Below, one piece after another: positions 24,229 to 33,318 of a stretch of DNA of 36,532 nt. The notes under the pieces were generated by a model, which saw nothing but the letters and a program-made list of their open reading frames with translations, was not told the origin of the DNA and searched no databases. Source of the DNA: Naasia sp. (lineage in GTDB: Bacteria; Actinomycetota; Actinomycetes; Actinomycetales; Microbacteriaceae); NCBI RefSeq assembly GCF_025465545.1, contig NZ_JAODMK010000020.1, positions 1-36,532 on the forward strand, in the 5' to 3' direction. The position numbers and the translations under genes are program-made. How positions within the stretch are numbered: the stretch's first letter is position 1; each line of letters begins with the position of its first letter.

Positions 24229-25884
24229 GTGTACGTCGTCCTCACTCCGTCGCCGTCCGGCTCGACGGTGACTCGCGTCGATCCCTCCGGTCGCGTGGCA
24301 GGATCGCCGACCGAGGTGGGGAACGGGGAGCTCGAGGACTTCGTCCGCAGGCTCTCGGTCGAGTCTCCCCGGTGGACGTGGACCGACACCGCGGTGGCCT
24401 ATCCGCCGCTGCTCGACGCAGGCGTGCGGATCGAGCGCTGCCACGACCTCCGGCTGTGCCGGGCGATCCTCCGAAACTCCACGCTGACCGCGGGCAGCGA
24501 GGTGGCGACCGCGCCGCGGGACGAGTTGGACGGGGAGACCCCGTCGGCCGGGTCCGCATCGGCGCAGACCCTGTTCGACGTGCTGCCGGCCGGCACGGCG
24601 GGGGACCCCGTCGCCGAGCTGCAGAGACAGCTGGCCGCGGTCGCCGCCTGCGCCGAGCCCAACCGGCTTCGACTGCTGCTCGCCGCGGAGTCCGCAGGTG
24701 CGCTCGCCGCCGCCGAGATGCGGCACGCAGGGCTGCCGTGGAACGTCGATCGGCACGAGGCGCTGCTCGAGGAGCAACTGGGACCCCGTGTTCCGCCCGG
24801 GGTTCGCCCCGCACGACTGGAGGCGCTGGCGGGGGAGATCCGACGGGCGCTCGACGCGCCGCAGCTCAACCCTGACTCGCCCCAGGAGGTCCTCGCCGCC
24901 CTCCGCGGCGCAGGCCTCAACGTGCAGACGACGAGGTCGGCCGAGCTCCGGCGGATCGAGCACCCCGCCATCCCGCCGCTCCTCGACTACAAGAAGCGGT
25001 CTCGGCTGCTCACCGCCAACGGCTGGAACTGGCTCGACACCTGGGTGGTCGGCGGCCGTTTCTCATCCGACTTCCTCCCCGGCGGCGTGCCGAGCGGAAG
25101 GTGGGCCGCCCGCGGTGGGGGAGCCCTGCAGCTGCCCAAGCAGATCCGGTCCGCCGTGCTCGCCGACCCGGGGTGGAAGCTCGTCGTGGCGGACGCCGCC
25201 CAGCTGGAGCCCCGGGTGCTCGCGGCGATGTCGGGGGACACCGCCATGGCGGGGGCGGGGCGTGCCGGCGACCTCTACGAGGGCATCGTGGCGACCGGCG
25301 CGGTGCCGGACCGCAACTCGGCGAAGTACGCGATGCTCGGGGCGATCTACGGTGCCACCGCGGGCGAGGGCGGCCGACTGCTGCCGAAGCTCGCGCAGGC
25401 CTTCCCCCTCGCGATCGGGCTGGTCGAGACGGCGGCGCGCGCAGGGGAGAAGGGAGAGGCGGTCTCCACCCGGCTCGGGCGCAGCGCGCCCGCCGCAGGC
25501 CCCGGGTGGCGTGATGCGCAGACCTTGGCGGTCGACTCCGGCCTGGAGTCGCCCGAGCAGCGCCGGGCCCGTTCCGCCGCGCGGGAGCGGGGCCGGTTCG
25601 CGCGCAACTTCGTGGTGCAGGGCACCGCGGCCGAGTGGGCGCTGTGCTGGCTTGCCGAGCTGCGCCGCCGCCTCGTTCCCCTCACCGCCGAGGACGGCGC
25701 GCGCCCCGAGCTCGTCTACTTCCTGCACGACGAGGTCCTCGTGCACGCCCCGGCGGAGCAGGTGGATGCGGTGGCGGACGCGGTGCGGGCCGCCGCTCGG
25801 GCCGCCGGACGGCTGCTCTTCGGCGAGTTCCCCATCGACTTCCCGCTGGACGTGGTCATCGTCGACGACTACGGCCAGGCGTAG
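24229..25884 (+). CDS. Family-A DNA polymerase-like protein ("3'-5' exonuclease/polymerase" type)
   Basis: The 551-residue protein keeps the Pol I palm and fingers but no 5' nuclease domain. Motif A is VVADAAQLEPRVLAAMSGD with metal ligand D322. The O-helix reads RNSAKYAMLGAIYG, keeping the R, K and Y of Pol I but with Leu at the position of E. coli F762. NFVVQGTAAEWA matches the Pol I QGTAAD helix, and motif C is LHDEVLVHAP with D501 and E502. The N-terminal 150 residues occupy the place of the exonuclease domain but show none of its acidic motifs, so proofreading is probably absent. Actinobacteria often carry this second PolA-like protein beside a normal Pol I; its job, perhaps in repair, is unknown. 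The GTG start lacks a binding site and is tentative. Confidence 0.83.
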   Translation: MYVVLTPSPSGSTVTRVDPSGRVAGSPTEVGNGELEDFVRRLSVESPRWTWTDTAVAYPPLLDAGVRIERCHDLRLCRAILRNSTLTAGSEVATAPRDELDGETPSAGSASAQTLFDVLPAGTAGDPVAELQRQLAAVAACAEPNRLRLLLAAESAGALAAAEMRHAGLPWNVDRHEALLEEQLGPRVPPGVRPARLEALAGEIRRALDAPQLNPDSPQEVLAALRGAGLNVQTTRSAELRRIEHPAIPPLLDYKKRSRLLTANGWNWLDTWVVGGRFSSDFLPGGVPSGRWAARGGGALQLPKQIRSAVLADPGWKLVVADAAQLEPRVLAAMSGDTAMAGAGRAGDLYEGIVATGAVPDRNSAKYAMLGAIYGATAGEGGRLLPKLAQAFPLAIGLVETAARAGEKGEAVSTRLGRSAPAAGPGWRDAQTLAVDSGLESPEQRRARSAARERGRFARNFVVQGTAAEWALCWLAELRRRLVPLTAEDGARPELVYFLHDEVLVHAPAEQVDAVADAVRAAARAAGRLLFGEFPIDFPLDVVIVDDYGQA

Positions 25885-25936
25885 TCGGACGAGAACTCCG
25901 GGGACCATGGCCACGGCTGAGCGAAGAGCCGCGGAA

Positions 25937-25968
25937 GGGCGCCTCGAAATCAAGGCCCGAAGGCGCCC
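25937..25968 (+). terminator. Candidate terminator after the polymerase gene
   Basis: GGGCGCCT (25937-25944) pairs with AGGCGCCC (25961-25968) across a 16-nt loop, 25 nt before the next start. There is no T-run. Confidence 0.5.
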
Positions 25969-25992
25969 GGATCCGGACCCTACGCTGGAGCG

Positions 25993-27939
25993 ATGACCGA
26001 CACCGTCGTCGCCCCGTTCGGCTCCTGGACCTCGCCCCTCAGCGCGGCCGATGTGGCGGGCGGGTCGCACCCGGTCTCGGGTGCCCGCTATGTCGGCGAC
26101 CAGATCTGGTGGTCGGAGGTCCGCGCCACAGAGGGCGGCAGGTCCGGCGTCTACCGCGCCGGGGACGAGGGCGATCCGGTCGTGCTCCTTCCCTCGCCGT
26201 GGAACGCCCGCAGCCGCGTTCACGAGTACGGGGGAGGGGCCTGGACCGCGGATTCCGACTCGGGGCTCGTGTTCGTGGAGTTCTCGGACCAGCGCATCTA
26301 CCGGCTCGCCCCGGGCGACGAGCCGGAGGTCCTCACCCCCGACGCGCCAGGCACCGCGTACGGCGACCTGAGCTTCGCCGGCGACCGCGTCGTCGCGGTC
26401 CGCGAGGTGCAGACCGACGCGGGGGTCGAACGGGACATCGTGCTGATCCCGCTCGACGGCAGCGCGGCGGAGGATCCGGGACGGATCGTGTCCGTCGTCG
26501 CCGGCAGCGACTTCGTGGCCTATCCGCGCTTCTCGGCCGACGGCACCCGGCTCGCCTGGATCGCGTGGGACCACCCCCGGATGCCCTGGGACGGCACCGA
26601 GCTGCGGGTCGGCGAGCTCGAGGGCGATCGCGTCACCGGCTGGTACAGCCTGATCGGCGGGGAGACCGAGTCCGTCCTGCAGCCCGAGTGGGACGGGCTG
26701 GACGCGCTCTACGCGATCACCGACCGGACCGGATGGTGGAACCTCGTCCGGGTCGGTCTCGACGGTACCGTCGCGCCCCAGCTCGACCAGGAGCGGGAGA
26801 CCGGAGGCCCGCTGTGGAACCTCGGGCTCCGCTGGTTCCTGCCGCTCTCCGACGGCCGCATCGCCGCGGTGTCGACCCGCGGCAGCGATCGGCTGGAGCT
26901 CCTGAGCCCCGCCACCGGCACGGCCGAGCAGGCGCCCCTCGAACTCACCGGCATCGAACTCGCCGACGCGGCTCCGGGGCGCATCCTCCTCGAGGGTGGC
27001 AGCGCCCTGCTCGTCGACGGCCTGCGTGAGCTCGATCTCCGCACGGGGCGGCTCCGAGACATCCGGCTGGCCTACGACGCGCTGCCCGAATCGGACTACC
27101 TTCCGCTGGCTGAGGAGCGCACCTTCGACGGAGCGCGGGACGTGCACACTCTCGTGTACCCCCCTCGCAATCCCGCATTCAGAGGGCCGGAGGGGGAGCT
27201 CCCGCCCTACGTCGCGTTCGTGCACGGCGGCCCAACGGCCCAGTCGAAGGCAGGCGTCAACCTCGTCTTCGCCTACTACACGAGTCGCGGCATCGGTGTG
27301 GTGGACGTCAACTACGGCGGATCCACCGGCTACGGACGGGAGTACCGCGACCGGCTGCTCGGCCAGTGGGGCGTCGTCGACGTGGAGGACGTGATCGCCG
27401 CGGTGACGGGCCTCGCCGACGCCGGCCTCGCGGACCGTTCCCGGCTGGCGATCGAAGGCGGATCGGCGGGCGGCTGGACGGTCCTCTCCGCGCTCACCCG
27501 GAGTGACGAGTTCGCCTGCGGCGTCTCGCTCTACGGAGTCGCAGACCTCACCGCCCTGGCGGCGGAAACCCACGACTTCGAGGCCCGCTACACCGACGGC
27601 CTCGTGGGGCCGCTGCCCGAGGCGCAGGCGCTCTACGACGAGCGGTCGCCGCTGAATCACCTGGACGGACTCGACTGCCCGGTGCTGCTGCTGCAGGGAC
27701 TCGACGACCGCGTCGTCCCTCCCGCCCAGTCGGAGCGCTTTCGGGACGGCCTCCTGGCCAAGGGGATCCCGCACGCCTACCTGGTGTTCCCCGGGGAAGG
27801 GCACGGGTTCCGGAAGATGGAGACCCGCATCAGGGTGCGGGAGGCCTGCCTCTCCTTCTACGGGCAGGCGCTCGGCTTCACCCCGCCGGGGATCCCCGTC
27901 CTCCCGCTCTGGCGGCCGGCGGCGGCCGACCCCCGATAA
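25993..27939 (+). CDS. S9-family serine peptidase (prolyl oligopeptidase / acylaminoacyl peptidase type)
   Basis: The 648-residue enzyme has an N-terminal beta-propeller (about 30-370) and a C-terminal alpha/beta-hydrolase domain (about 385-635). The catalytic triad is visible: S491 in GGSAGG, D572 in GLDDRVVPP and H604 in GEGHGF. YVAFVHGGPTAQ supplies the oxyanion-hole region. It cleaves short peptides, and no signal peptide is present, so it is cytoplasmic. The start follows the preceding gene by about 110 bp. The following DUF1684 gene is 47 bp downstream on the same strand, so cotranscription is possible. Confidence 0.9.
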   Translation: MTDTVVAPFGSWTSPLSAADVAGGSHPVSGARYVGDQIWWSEVRATEGGRSGVYRAGDEGDPVVLLPSPWNARSRVHEYGGGAWTADSDSGLVFVEFSDQRIYRLAPGDEPEVLTPDAPGTAYGDLSFAGDRVVAVREVQTDAGVERDIVLIPLDGSAAEDPGRIVSVVAGSDFVAYPRFSADGTRLAWIAWDHPRMPWDGTELRVGELEGDRVTGWYSLIGGETESVLQPEWDGLDALYAITDRTGWWNLVRVGLDGTVAPQLDQERETGGPLWNLGLRWFLPLSDGRIAAVSTRGSDRLELLSPATGTAEQAPLELTGIELADAAPGRILLEGGSALLVDGLRELDLRTGRLRDIRLAYDALPESDYLPLAEERTFDGARDVHTLVYPPRNPAFRGPEGELPPYVAFVHGGPTAQSKAGVNLVFAYYTSRGIGVVDVNYGGSTGYGREYRDRLLGQWGVVDVEDVIAAVTGLADAGLADRSRLAIEGGSAGGWTVLSALTRSDEFACGVSLYGVADLTALAAETHDFEARYTDGLVGPLPEAQALYDERSPLNHLDGLDCPVLLLQGLDDRVVPPAQSERFRDGLLAKGIPHAYLVFPGEGHGFRKMETRIRVREACLSFYGQALGFTPPGIPVLPLWRPAAADPR

Positions 27940-27986
27940 CGCGTGTCGAGGTTGGCTGCATCCGGTTCGGGCGAAAGGATGGACGG

Positions 27987-28829
27987 ATGACCGACACCAC
28001 GACGACCCAGGCTGCACCGACGCCGACCGCCGAGGAGCGCTACTCGCGCTTCCGCTCGCGGCGGGATGAGGCGGTGGTCCAGCCCAAGGGCTTCCTCGCC
28101 CTCGTCAACACCCAGTGGATCGACTCCGAGCAGCCCATCTGGGGAGTGCCGGGCATCTGGGCGCCGCTTCCCGAGGGGGAGTCGGGGCTCAAGGTCACCG
28201 CGACCGCGGCAGACGGGATCACGGTAGACGGCCGGCTCGTGGACGGCGAGGCGATCGCTCGCGGGCGCGACTCCCCGGCGCCGTCGGAGATCGTCTTCAG
28301 CGACACGGTCAGCGGGACGGTCATCGCCGGGCACGACGGCAGCTACGGGCTCCGGGTCTGGGACTCCGCTTCGGACGCCATCCAGCAGTTCGGCGGCATC
28401 GACGCCTTCGACTACGACCCCTCCTGGGTCGTCTCCGGGCGGTTCGCACCCAATCCCGACGGGACCACCGCCGGCTTCGCGCACCTGAAGGACGAGCACA
28501 CGCGGGAGATGGTGATCCCGGGCGAGATCACCTTCGAGCACGACGGCACGGAGTACGCCGTCCTCGCCTTCAAGGAGGGGCGCGCCCTGCAGCTCGTGTT
28601 CTCCGACGCCACGAGCGGCGACTCCACCTACAGCGTCGGTCGCTTCCTCTTCGTCGCGCCGAACCCGGACGGCACCATCACGCTCGACTTCAACACGGCC
28701 GTGCTGCCCCCCTGCGCATTCAGCTACAACTTCAACTGCCCCATGCCGCCGAAGCAGAACCGCTTTCCCTTCCCCGTCGAGGCCGGCGAGAAGAACGTGG
28801 TCGCCAAGAGCGGCGAGCTGCTGCACTGA
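27987..28829 (+). CDS. DUF1684 family protein
   Basis: The 280-residue protein is recognised by the C-terminal signature RFLFVAPNPDGTITLDFNTA, then PPCAFSYNFNCPMPPKQNRF and FPVEAGE. An upstream part reads RYSRFRSRRDEAVVQPKGFL. Function is not established for this family. AAAGGATGG lies just before the ATG; an earlier ATG at 27979 opens only a three-codon frame. It is followed 8 nt later by the GH1-like gene, with which it is probably cotranscribed. Confidence 0.82.
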   Translation: MTDTTTTQAAPTPTAEERYSRFRSRRDEAVVQPKGFLALVNTQWIDSEQPIWGVPGIWAPLPEGESGLKVTATAADGITVDGRLVDGEAIARGRDSPAPSEIVFSDTVSGTVIAGHDGSYGLRVWDSASDAIQQFGGIDAFDYDPSWVVSGRFAPNPDGTTAGFAHLKDEHTREMVIPGEITFEHDGTEYAVLAFKEGRALQLVFSDATSGDSTYSVGRFLFVAPNPDGTITLDFNTAVLPPCAFSYNFNCPMPPKQNRFPFPVEAGEKNVVAKSGELLH

Positions 28830-28837
28830 GCCGCCCG

Positions 28838-30058
28838 ATGACGGAACGACACTGGTCCGCCGACGGGAAGCTGCACTTCGGCGTCGGGATCGAGGACACC
28901 TTCGTGCCCCAGGAGATCCCGGGATACCGCAGCCTGGACGAGTACGAGCTGACTCAGCACTACGACCGCTGGCAGGAGGATCTGGCGCTGGCCGCCGAGT
29001 CCGGTGCCGAGCTGATCCGCTGGGGGGTGCCCTGGTACCGGCTGGAGCCGCGTCCGGGCGAGTTCGACTGGACCTGGCTCGATCAGGTCGTCGAAGAGAT
29101 GCAGCGCCTGGGGCTGCGGTGCATCGTCGACCTCGTGCACTACGGCACCCCGCTCTGGCTCGAGGACTCCTTCCTCGACCCGTCCTACCCGGAGCGGGTG
29201 GCGTCCTACGCCCGCGCGGTTGCGGAGCGCTACGCCGGCATCTGGGACGACTTCACCCCGCTCAACGAGCCGGTCATCAACGCGGTGTGGGCAGGCGAGA
29301 TCGGCATGTGGCCGCCCGCGCTGCACGGCCAGGACGGCTTCCTCAAGGTGGCCGTCGCCCTGGCGCGCGGCATCGTGCGAACCCAGCAGAGCATCGCCGA
29401 GGTCAATCCCGCCGCGCGATTCGTGCACGTTGATGCGGCCTTCCTCTGGGACGGCGAGTCCGGCCCGATCCCGCTCGAGGTGCTGAGGGAACGGCGCTTC
29501 CTGCCGCTCGACCTCATCATGGGCCGCGTCGACGAGAAGCATCCGCTGCGCGGCTACCTCGCGGCGCACGGCGTCCATGCAGCCGAGCTGGCCTGGTTCC
29601 TGGCGAACCCGGTCGTGCCCGATCTGATCGGCGTCAACTACTACCCGGCGTTCAGCACCCAGCGCTTCCTCGCCGGGGAGACGTACGAGCCGGTGGAGGC
29701 GGGCGTCGACGGGCTTCGGCTCGTGCTGGGGGAGTACTGGGACCGCTACGGCATCCCCCTTGCGGTCACCGAGACGTCCCGCGCCGGAGAGCCAGAGCTG
29801 CGTGCCGAGTGGCTCCTCGAATCGCTGGACGCGGTGGACGCCCTGCGGGCGGAGGGGATCCCCATCGCGGCGTACACCTGGTTCCCCTTCCTCACCATCG
29901 TCGACTGGCTGTACCGAACCGGTTCCACGCCCGCCGACGAGTGGTTCGTGCATATGGGACTGGTGGACCTGGTCCGCGACAGTTCGGGCGTGCTCCGCCG
30001 TCATCGGACCGGCGCCTTCACTGCCTTCCAGGCGATCGCCAGACCCGCTGCCGGCTGA
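28838..30058 (+). CDS. GH1-like glycoside hydrolase (beta-glycosidase)
   Basis: The 406-residue protein has a TIM-barrel glycosidase pattern: IRWGVPWYRLEPRPGEFDWT, the acid/base motif PLNEP with E144, LIGVNYYPAF, and the nucleophile motif AVTET with E312. It is a little shorter than typical GH1 enzymes (about 440-480) and lacks the usual long substrate loops, so its sugar specificity cannot be given. No signal peptide is present, so it acts on imported substrates. Its start is 8 nt after the DUF1684 stop. The 6-nt gap to the convergent PadR stop holds no obvious terminator. Confidence 0.82.
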   Translation: MTERHWSADGKLHFGVGIEDTFVPQEIPGYRSLDEYELTQHYDRWQEDLALAAESGAELIRWGVPWYRLEPRPGEFDWTWLDQVVEEMQRLGLRCIVDLVHYGTPLWLEDSFLDPSYPERVASYARAVAERYAGIWDDFTPLNEPVINAVWAGEIGMWPPALHGQDGFLKVAVALARGIVRTQQSIAEVNPAARFVHVDAAFLWDGESGPIPLEVLRERRFLPLDLIMGRVDEKHPLRGYLAAHGVHAAELAWFLANPVVPDLIGVNYYPAFSTQRFLAGETYEPVEAGVDGLRLVLGEYWDRYGIPLAVTETSRAGEPELRAEWLLESLDAVDALRAEGIPIAAYTWFPFLTIVDWLYRTGSTPADEWFVHMGLVDLVRDSSGVLRRHRTGAFTAFQAIARPAAG

Positions 30059-30064
30059 CGGCCG

Positions 30065-30610
30065 TCAGACGAGGGGAGCGGGGCGTCGGCCGCGGCGGGG
30101 CCGCTCCTCGGACATTCCGCGAAGCAGGGTGCCGTGCTGCGCCGCGTCGGAGATGGACGCCAGCCATCGGCGAGCCGCGTGGGCCAGGTGATTCGCCGCC
30201 GCGGCGGCGAAGGCGGCGGGGTCCGCCGGGTCCGGCGGCGCGGCCGAGGTCGACCAGTTCTCGAGGTACGCGTCGACCACGGCCACCGGATCCGCCGTCA
30301 CCAGCGAGCAGGAGAGGAGCACGCGATCGAGCATCTCGGTCCAGTCGCGGTCGACCGGCTCACGGCCGTGCAGCCAGTCGGACGCCTCCGCCGCACCGGG
30401 CCCGGTGAGTCGGTACAAGGGGAGCGCATCGTCAGTGAGACCGGCACGCTCGATGAGTCCCTGGGTGGCGAGCCGGTCGAGTGTTCCGTAGATCTGTCCG
30501 ACGTTCACGCGTTCCCGATGCGCGGCGCGGGCGAGGAATTCGGTGTGCAGCTGCAGCCCGTAGGCCGGTCCCAGGGTGAGGATGGCGAGGATCCCGCTGC
30601 GAACCGACAT
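30065..30610 (-). CDS. PadR-family transcriptional regulator
   Basis: The 181-residue protein has a PadR winged helix at the N terminus (residues 2-80): VRSGILAILTLGPAYGLQLH, then NVGQIYGTLDRLATQGLIER. A C-terminal Vir_act_alpha_C-like helical region follows (VAVVDAYLENW, then AAANHLAHAARRWLASI) with a basic tail. Such regulators are usually repressors. An ATG at 30634 is possible, but GGAGGG at 7-nt spacing favours 30610. It is divergent from DUF3145; the target is unknown. Confidence 0.85.
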   Translation of the reverse strand: MSVRSGILAILTLGPAYGLQLHTEFLARAAHRERVNVGQIYGTLDRLATQGLIERAGLTDDALPLYRLTGPGAAEASDWLHGREPVDRDWTEMLDRVLLSCSLVTADPVAVVDAYLENWSTSAAPPDPADPAAFAAAAANHLAHAARRWLASISDAAQHGTLLRGMSEERPRRGRRPAPLV

Positions 30611-30682
30611 GGGCTGCCCTCCCTCCGGCATCATGCTATTTCGGCGAAAGCCGACGGCACGCGCACTGCGGCTCTTACAAGG

Positions 30683-30712
30683 TTGTCATTCCGGCGTGTC
30701 GTCCTGCATAAT
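30683..30712 (+). promoter_or_regulatory. Candidate sigma-A-type promoter for the DUF3145 gene
   Basis: A -35 element TTGTCA (30683-30688) and a -10 element CATAAT (30707-30712) are separated by 18 bp, in one of the few AT-rich stretches of the window. The expected start site gives a leader of about 100 nt. Confidence 0.5.
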
Positions 30713-30817
30713 TCAAGAACCGGAGATGCCGGGCTGTTAATTTCATAACGGTGCAACATCGGAATTCGTTCACCAGGTCGTAGGGGAAGACGCACCTAGC
30801 TGAACGGAGAAACAACC

Positions 30818-31321
30818 ATGGCTGCATCCATTGCCAGGGGTGTGCTCTACGTGCACTCCTCGCCTCGCGCGCTCTGCCCCCACGTCGAATGGGCGGCCGG
30901 ACGCGCACTCGGTCGTGCCGTGAACTTCACCTGGATCGACCAGCCCGTGCTGAAGGGTGCTCAGCGCACCGACTTCTACTGGGAGGGTCCGCAGGGGACC
31001 GGCGCGGCCATCGCGTCCGCCCTGCGCGGGTGGGAGCACCTCCGCTATGAGGTCAGTGAGGATGCCGGCGCGGGGACCGACGGCGCCCGCTGGATGCACA
31101 CGCCTGACCTCGGAATCTTCTATGCCCAGACGGACACCGCGGGCAACGTGGTGATTCCCGAGGACCGCATCAGGTACGCGATGGACATCGCCGGCGTGAA
31201 CGCGCTGGAACTCCACAAGGAGCTGCGGCTGGCGCTGGGACAGGCCTGGGACGAAGAGTTGGAGTCCTTCCGCCACGCCGGAGAGAACAGCCCCGTGGTC
31301 TGGCTGCACCGCGCCGGATGA
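30818..31321 (+). CDS. DUF3145 family protein
   Basis: The 167-residue protein is full-length DUF3145, an actinobacterial family: RGVLYVHSSPRALCPHVEWA, then NFTWIDQPVLKGAQRTDFYW, and VIPEDRIRYAMDIAG. Function is unknown, but the gene is repeatedly found beside the fatty-acid synthase II operon in Microbacteriaceae, as here. ACGGAGAAAC about 9 nt before the ATG serves as binding site. Confidence 0.88.
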   Translation: MAASIARGVLYVHSSPRALCPHVEWAAGRALGRAVNFTWIDQPVLKGAQRTDFYWEGPQGTGAAIASALRGWEHLRYEVSEDAGAGTDGARWMHTPDLGIFYAQTDTAGNVVIPEDRIRYAMDIAGVNALELHKELRLALGQAWDEELESFRHAGENSPVVWLHRAG

Positions 31322-31450
31322 ACCTGCCGCGACACGCCGGGCGACTCGCCCGCGGAAGTGCCGCGGGGCTCTACTCTGAGGTTGTTCGCATCGCGCTCTA
31401 ACCCGTTCGGGCTGTTTGGGTAACGGCCCTCGAACTTAGCGAAAGCGACA

Positions 31451-31491
31451 GAAGAGCCCCTGGTCGGATGGGTACCGGCCGGGGGCTCTTC
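31451..31491. terminator. Terminator between DUF3145 and the fab side
   Basis: GAAGAGCCCC (31451-31460) pairs with GGGGCTCTTC (31482-31491). An inner GGTCGG/CCGGCC pairing extends the stem, and ACCCCTTT follows. It serves the convergent genes on both sides. Confidence 0.85.
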
Positions 31492-31549
31492 ACCCCTTTA
31501 AGGCCTGGTCATGCCTCTTTTTCGGAGGCGGGAGCGGACCCGCGCGGAC

Positions 31550-31789
31550 TCAGCCGGGGCAGTGCAGTCGGGTAGGGACGGTTGCCGTTCCTCGCTCGAT
31601 CTGGTGCTCGCTCATCAGTCGGTCGCAGACGGGGCAGCGGGGCTCCAAGGGAGGCGCGTACGGCGCCTCGACCTTGCCCCGGCCGATGCCCACGTCGGCC
31701 GCTCCGGAGAAGGTGTAGGTGAAGCGGTTCCAGCGGTTCCAGAAGCCCTTGAGCCCGATGTACGGATTGGTCGGATTGCCTCTGCCCAC
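31550..31789 (-). CDS. Small zinc-ribbon-like protein, 79 residues
   Basis: The N-terminal part GRGNPTNPYIGLKGFWNRWN followed by RFTYTFSGAADVGIG is aromatic and basic. The C-terminal part has CPVC and a third Cys in LHCPG, with His in SEHQIERG, a likely incomplete or His-completed zinc site. Family unknown, but the composition and frame are clearly protein-like, and similar small genes are recalled downstream of fabF in relatives. The GTG start at 31789 has no Shine-Dalgarno. TACACT ends 8 nt before it, so a leaderless mRNA is likely. Confidence 0.7.
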   Translation of the reverse strand: MGRGNPTNPYIGLKGFWNRWNRFTYTFSGAADVGIGRGKVEAPYAPPLEPRCPVCDRLMSEHQIERGTATVPTRLHCPG

Positions 31790-32044
31790 GAACAGTTAGT
31801 GTACTCGCTGTCGCGCGGAGTCGGCTGAGAGGGAGGCGTCCGGGTCCGGCTCGCCTGGTCTCCTCCGGACCGCCCGGGGCGAGCTCGCCGCCCGGCGCGC
31901 ATCTGGCGGCGGCATCGCGGGCCTCCTCGCCCCTCGGCCGGTCGCCGGGGGCGGTCCTCGCCGACGAGAGCCTGCGTCCTTCGCGGCGCGCAGGACCCCG
32001 GTCTGAGCCGAGGTCCCCACCGCCCCGTTGAGGCCGGGAGGCGC

Positions 32045-33280
32045 CTAGACCGTCGCGAAGGCGACGACCGCGTTGTGGCCGCCGAAGCCGAACGAGTTGC
32101 TGATCGCCAGCAGGTCGCCCTCCGGCAGGGCGCGCGGCTGACGGACGACGTCGAGGTCGATCTCCGGGTCCATCTCGTTGAGGTTGATGGTGGGGGGAGC
32201 TGTCCTCTCCGCGAGGGCCAGCACCGTGAAGATCGCCTCGATGCCGCCGGCGCCCCCGAGGAGGTGGCCGGTGGAAGCCTTGGTGGCAGACACGGGGATC
32301 TCGCTGAGCCGGTCGCCGAACACGTGGTGCAGCGCGTGGTATTCGGCGATGTCGCCGACCGGGGTGCTGGTCGCGTGCGCGTTGATGTGACGCACATCGG
32401 CCCGGCTGTAGCCGTGCGTCTCGATCGCGGCGATCATGGCGCGGGCGGCCGCGGACCCCTCCGGGTCGGGAGCGGTGATGTGGTACGAGTCGCTGGTCAC
32501 CGCCCCGCCGATCAGCTCCGCGTAGATGCGCGCCCCGCGGGCGAGTGCGTGCTCCTCGGTCTCGAGGATGATCGCCGCCCCGCCCTCGCCGAGCACGAAG
32601 CCGTCGCGGGTCCTGTCGTAGGGCCGGGAGGCGGTCGCCGGGTCGTCGTTGCGCCTCGAGAGCGCCTGCATGGACGCGAACGAGGCAAGCGGAAGCGGGT
32701 GGATGGCCGCCTCTGATCCGCCCGCGATGACCACATCCGCGAAGCCCTGCTGGATGTGGTCGAAGGCGTTGGCGATGGACTCCGTGCTGGAGGCGCAGGC
32801 GGAGACGACCGTTCGGGCGAACGCTCGAGCGCCGAGGCTCATCTCGATGGCGGCCGCCGGCGCGTTGGGCATGAGCATCGGGACGGTCATCGGCAGCACG
32901 CGCCGGGGTCCACGCTCGCGCAGGGTGTCCCACGCACTCAGCAGCGTCCAGACCCCGCCGATGCCGGTGGACCAGTCGACGCCCAGGCGCTCCGGGTCCA
33001 TCTGCTCGATGCCGGCGTCCGCCCACGCCTCGCGCGCGGCGATCAGGGCGAACTGGCTCCCCGGGTCGAGGCGCTTGGCCTCGACCCGTTCGAGCTGCTC
33101 CTCCTGGGGGACCTTTGCCGACGCCGCGAAGGTGACCGGCAGCTCGTACTGAGCGACCCAATCCTCCGTCAGCGGGCGGGCGCCGGACTCGCCGGCGAGC
33201 AGAGCCGTCCAGGTCTCCCGCGCGGTCCCGCCGAGCGGCGACGTGGCGCCGATCCCGGTGACGACGATCTTCTTCGGCAT
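32045..33280 (-). CDS. fabF: 3-oxoacyl-ACP synthase II (KAS II)
   Basis: The 411-residue condensing enzyme extends acyl-ACP with malonyl-ACP in type II fatty-acid synthesis. The Cys-His-His triad is complete: C162 in VVSACASST, H302 in NAHATSTPVGD and H339 in KASTGHLLGGAGG. The gatekeeper-loop region GFGGHN is at the end. It is the last gene of fabD-fabH-acpP-fabF; the ATG follows the ACP stop by 38 nt and has GGGAG 11 nt upstream. No separate beta-hydroxyacyl dehydratase or enoyl reductase gene is in the window. Confidence 0.95.
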   Translation of the reverse strand: MPKKIVVTGIGATSPLGGTARETWTALLAGESGARPLTEDWVAQYELPVTFAASAKVPQEEQLERVEAKRLDPGSQFALIAAREAWADAGIEQMDPERLGVDWSTGIGGVWTLLSAWDTLRERGPRRVLPMTVPMLMPNAPAAAIEMSLGARAFARTVVSACASSTESIANAFDHIQQGFADVVIAGGSEAAIHPLPLASFASMQALSRRNDDPATASRPYDRTRDGFVLGEGGAAIILETEEHALARGARIYAELIGGAVTSDSYHITAPDPEGSAAARAMIAAIETHGYSRADVRHINAHATSTPVGDIAEYHALHHVFGDRLSEIPVSATKASTGHLLGGAGGIEAIFTVLALAERTAPPTINLNEMDPEIDLDVVRQPRALPEGDLLAISNSFGFGGHNAVVAFATV

Positions 33281-33318
33281 GGCAGTGGTGCTCCCGAGGT
33301 CAGGCAGGCGTCAAGGCG

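Noticed and set aside
22945-24963. A minus-strand open frame of about 670 codons opposite the YihY and polymerase genes
   Set aside because: It is low-complexity Arg/Gly/His/Asp-rich translation, antisense to clear membrane helices and polymerase motifs.
25063-28017. A minus-strand open frame of about 980 codons across the polymerase and S9 peptidase genes
   Set aside because: It is an antisense shadow of two well-supported genes with no recognisable protein features.
31322-31450. Possible small structured RNA between DUF3145 and its terminator
   Set aside because: Only short, weak stems can be drawn and no known RNA family fits.
33109-33123. A GGGACCTTTGCCGAC stretch resembling the DosR-type box
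   Set aside because: It lies inside fabF, far from any start, and the right half does not fit the palindrome.
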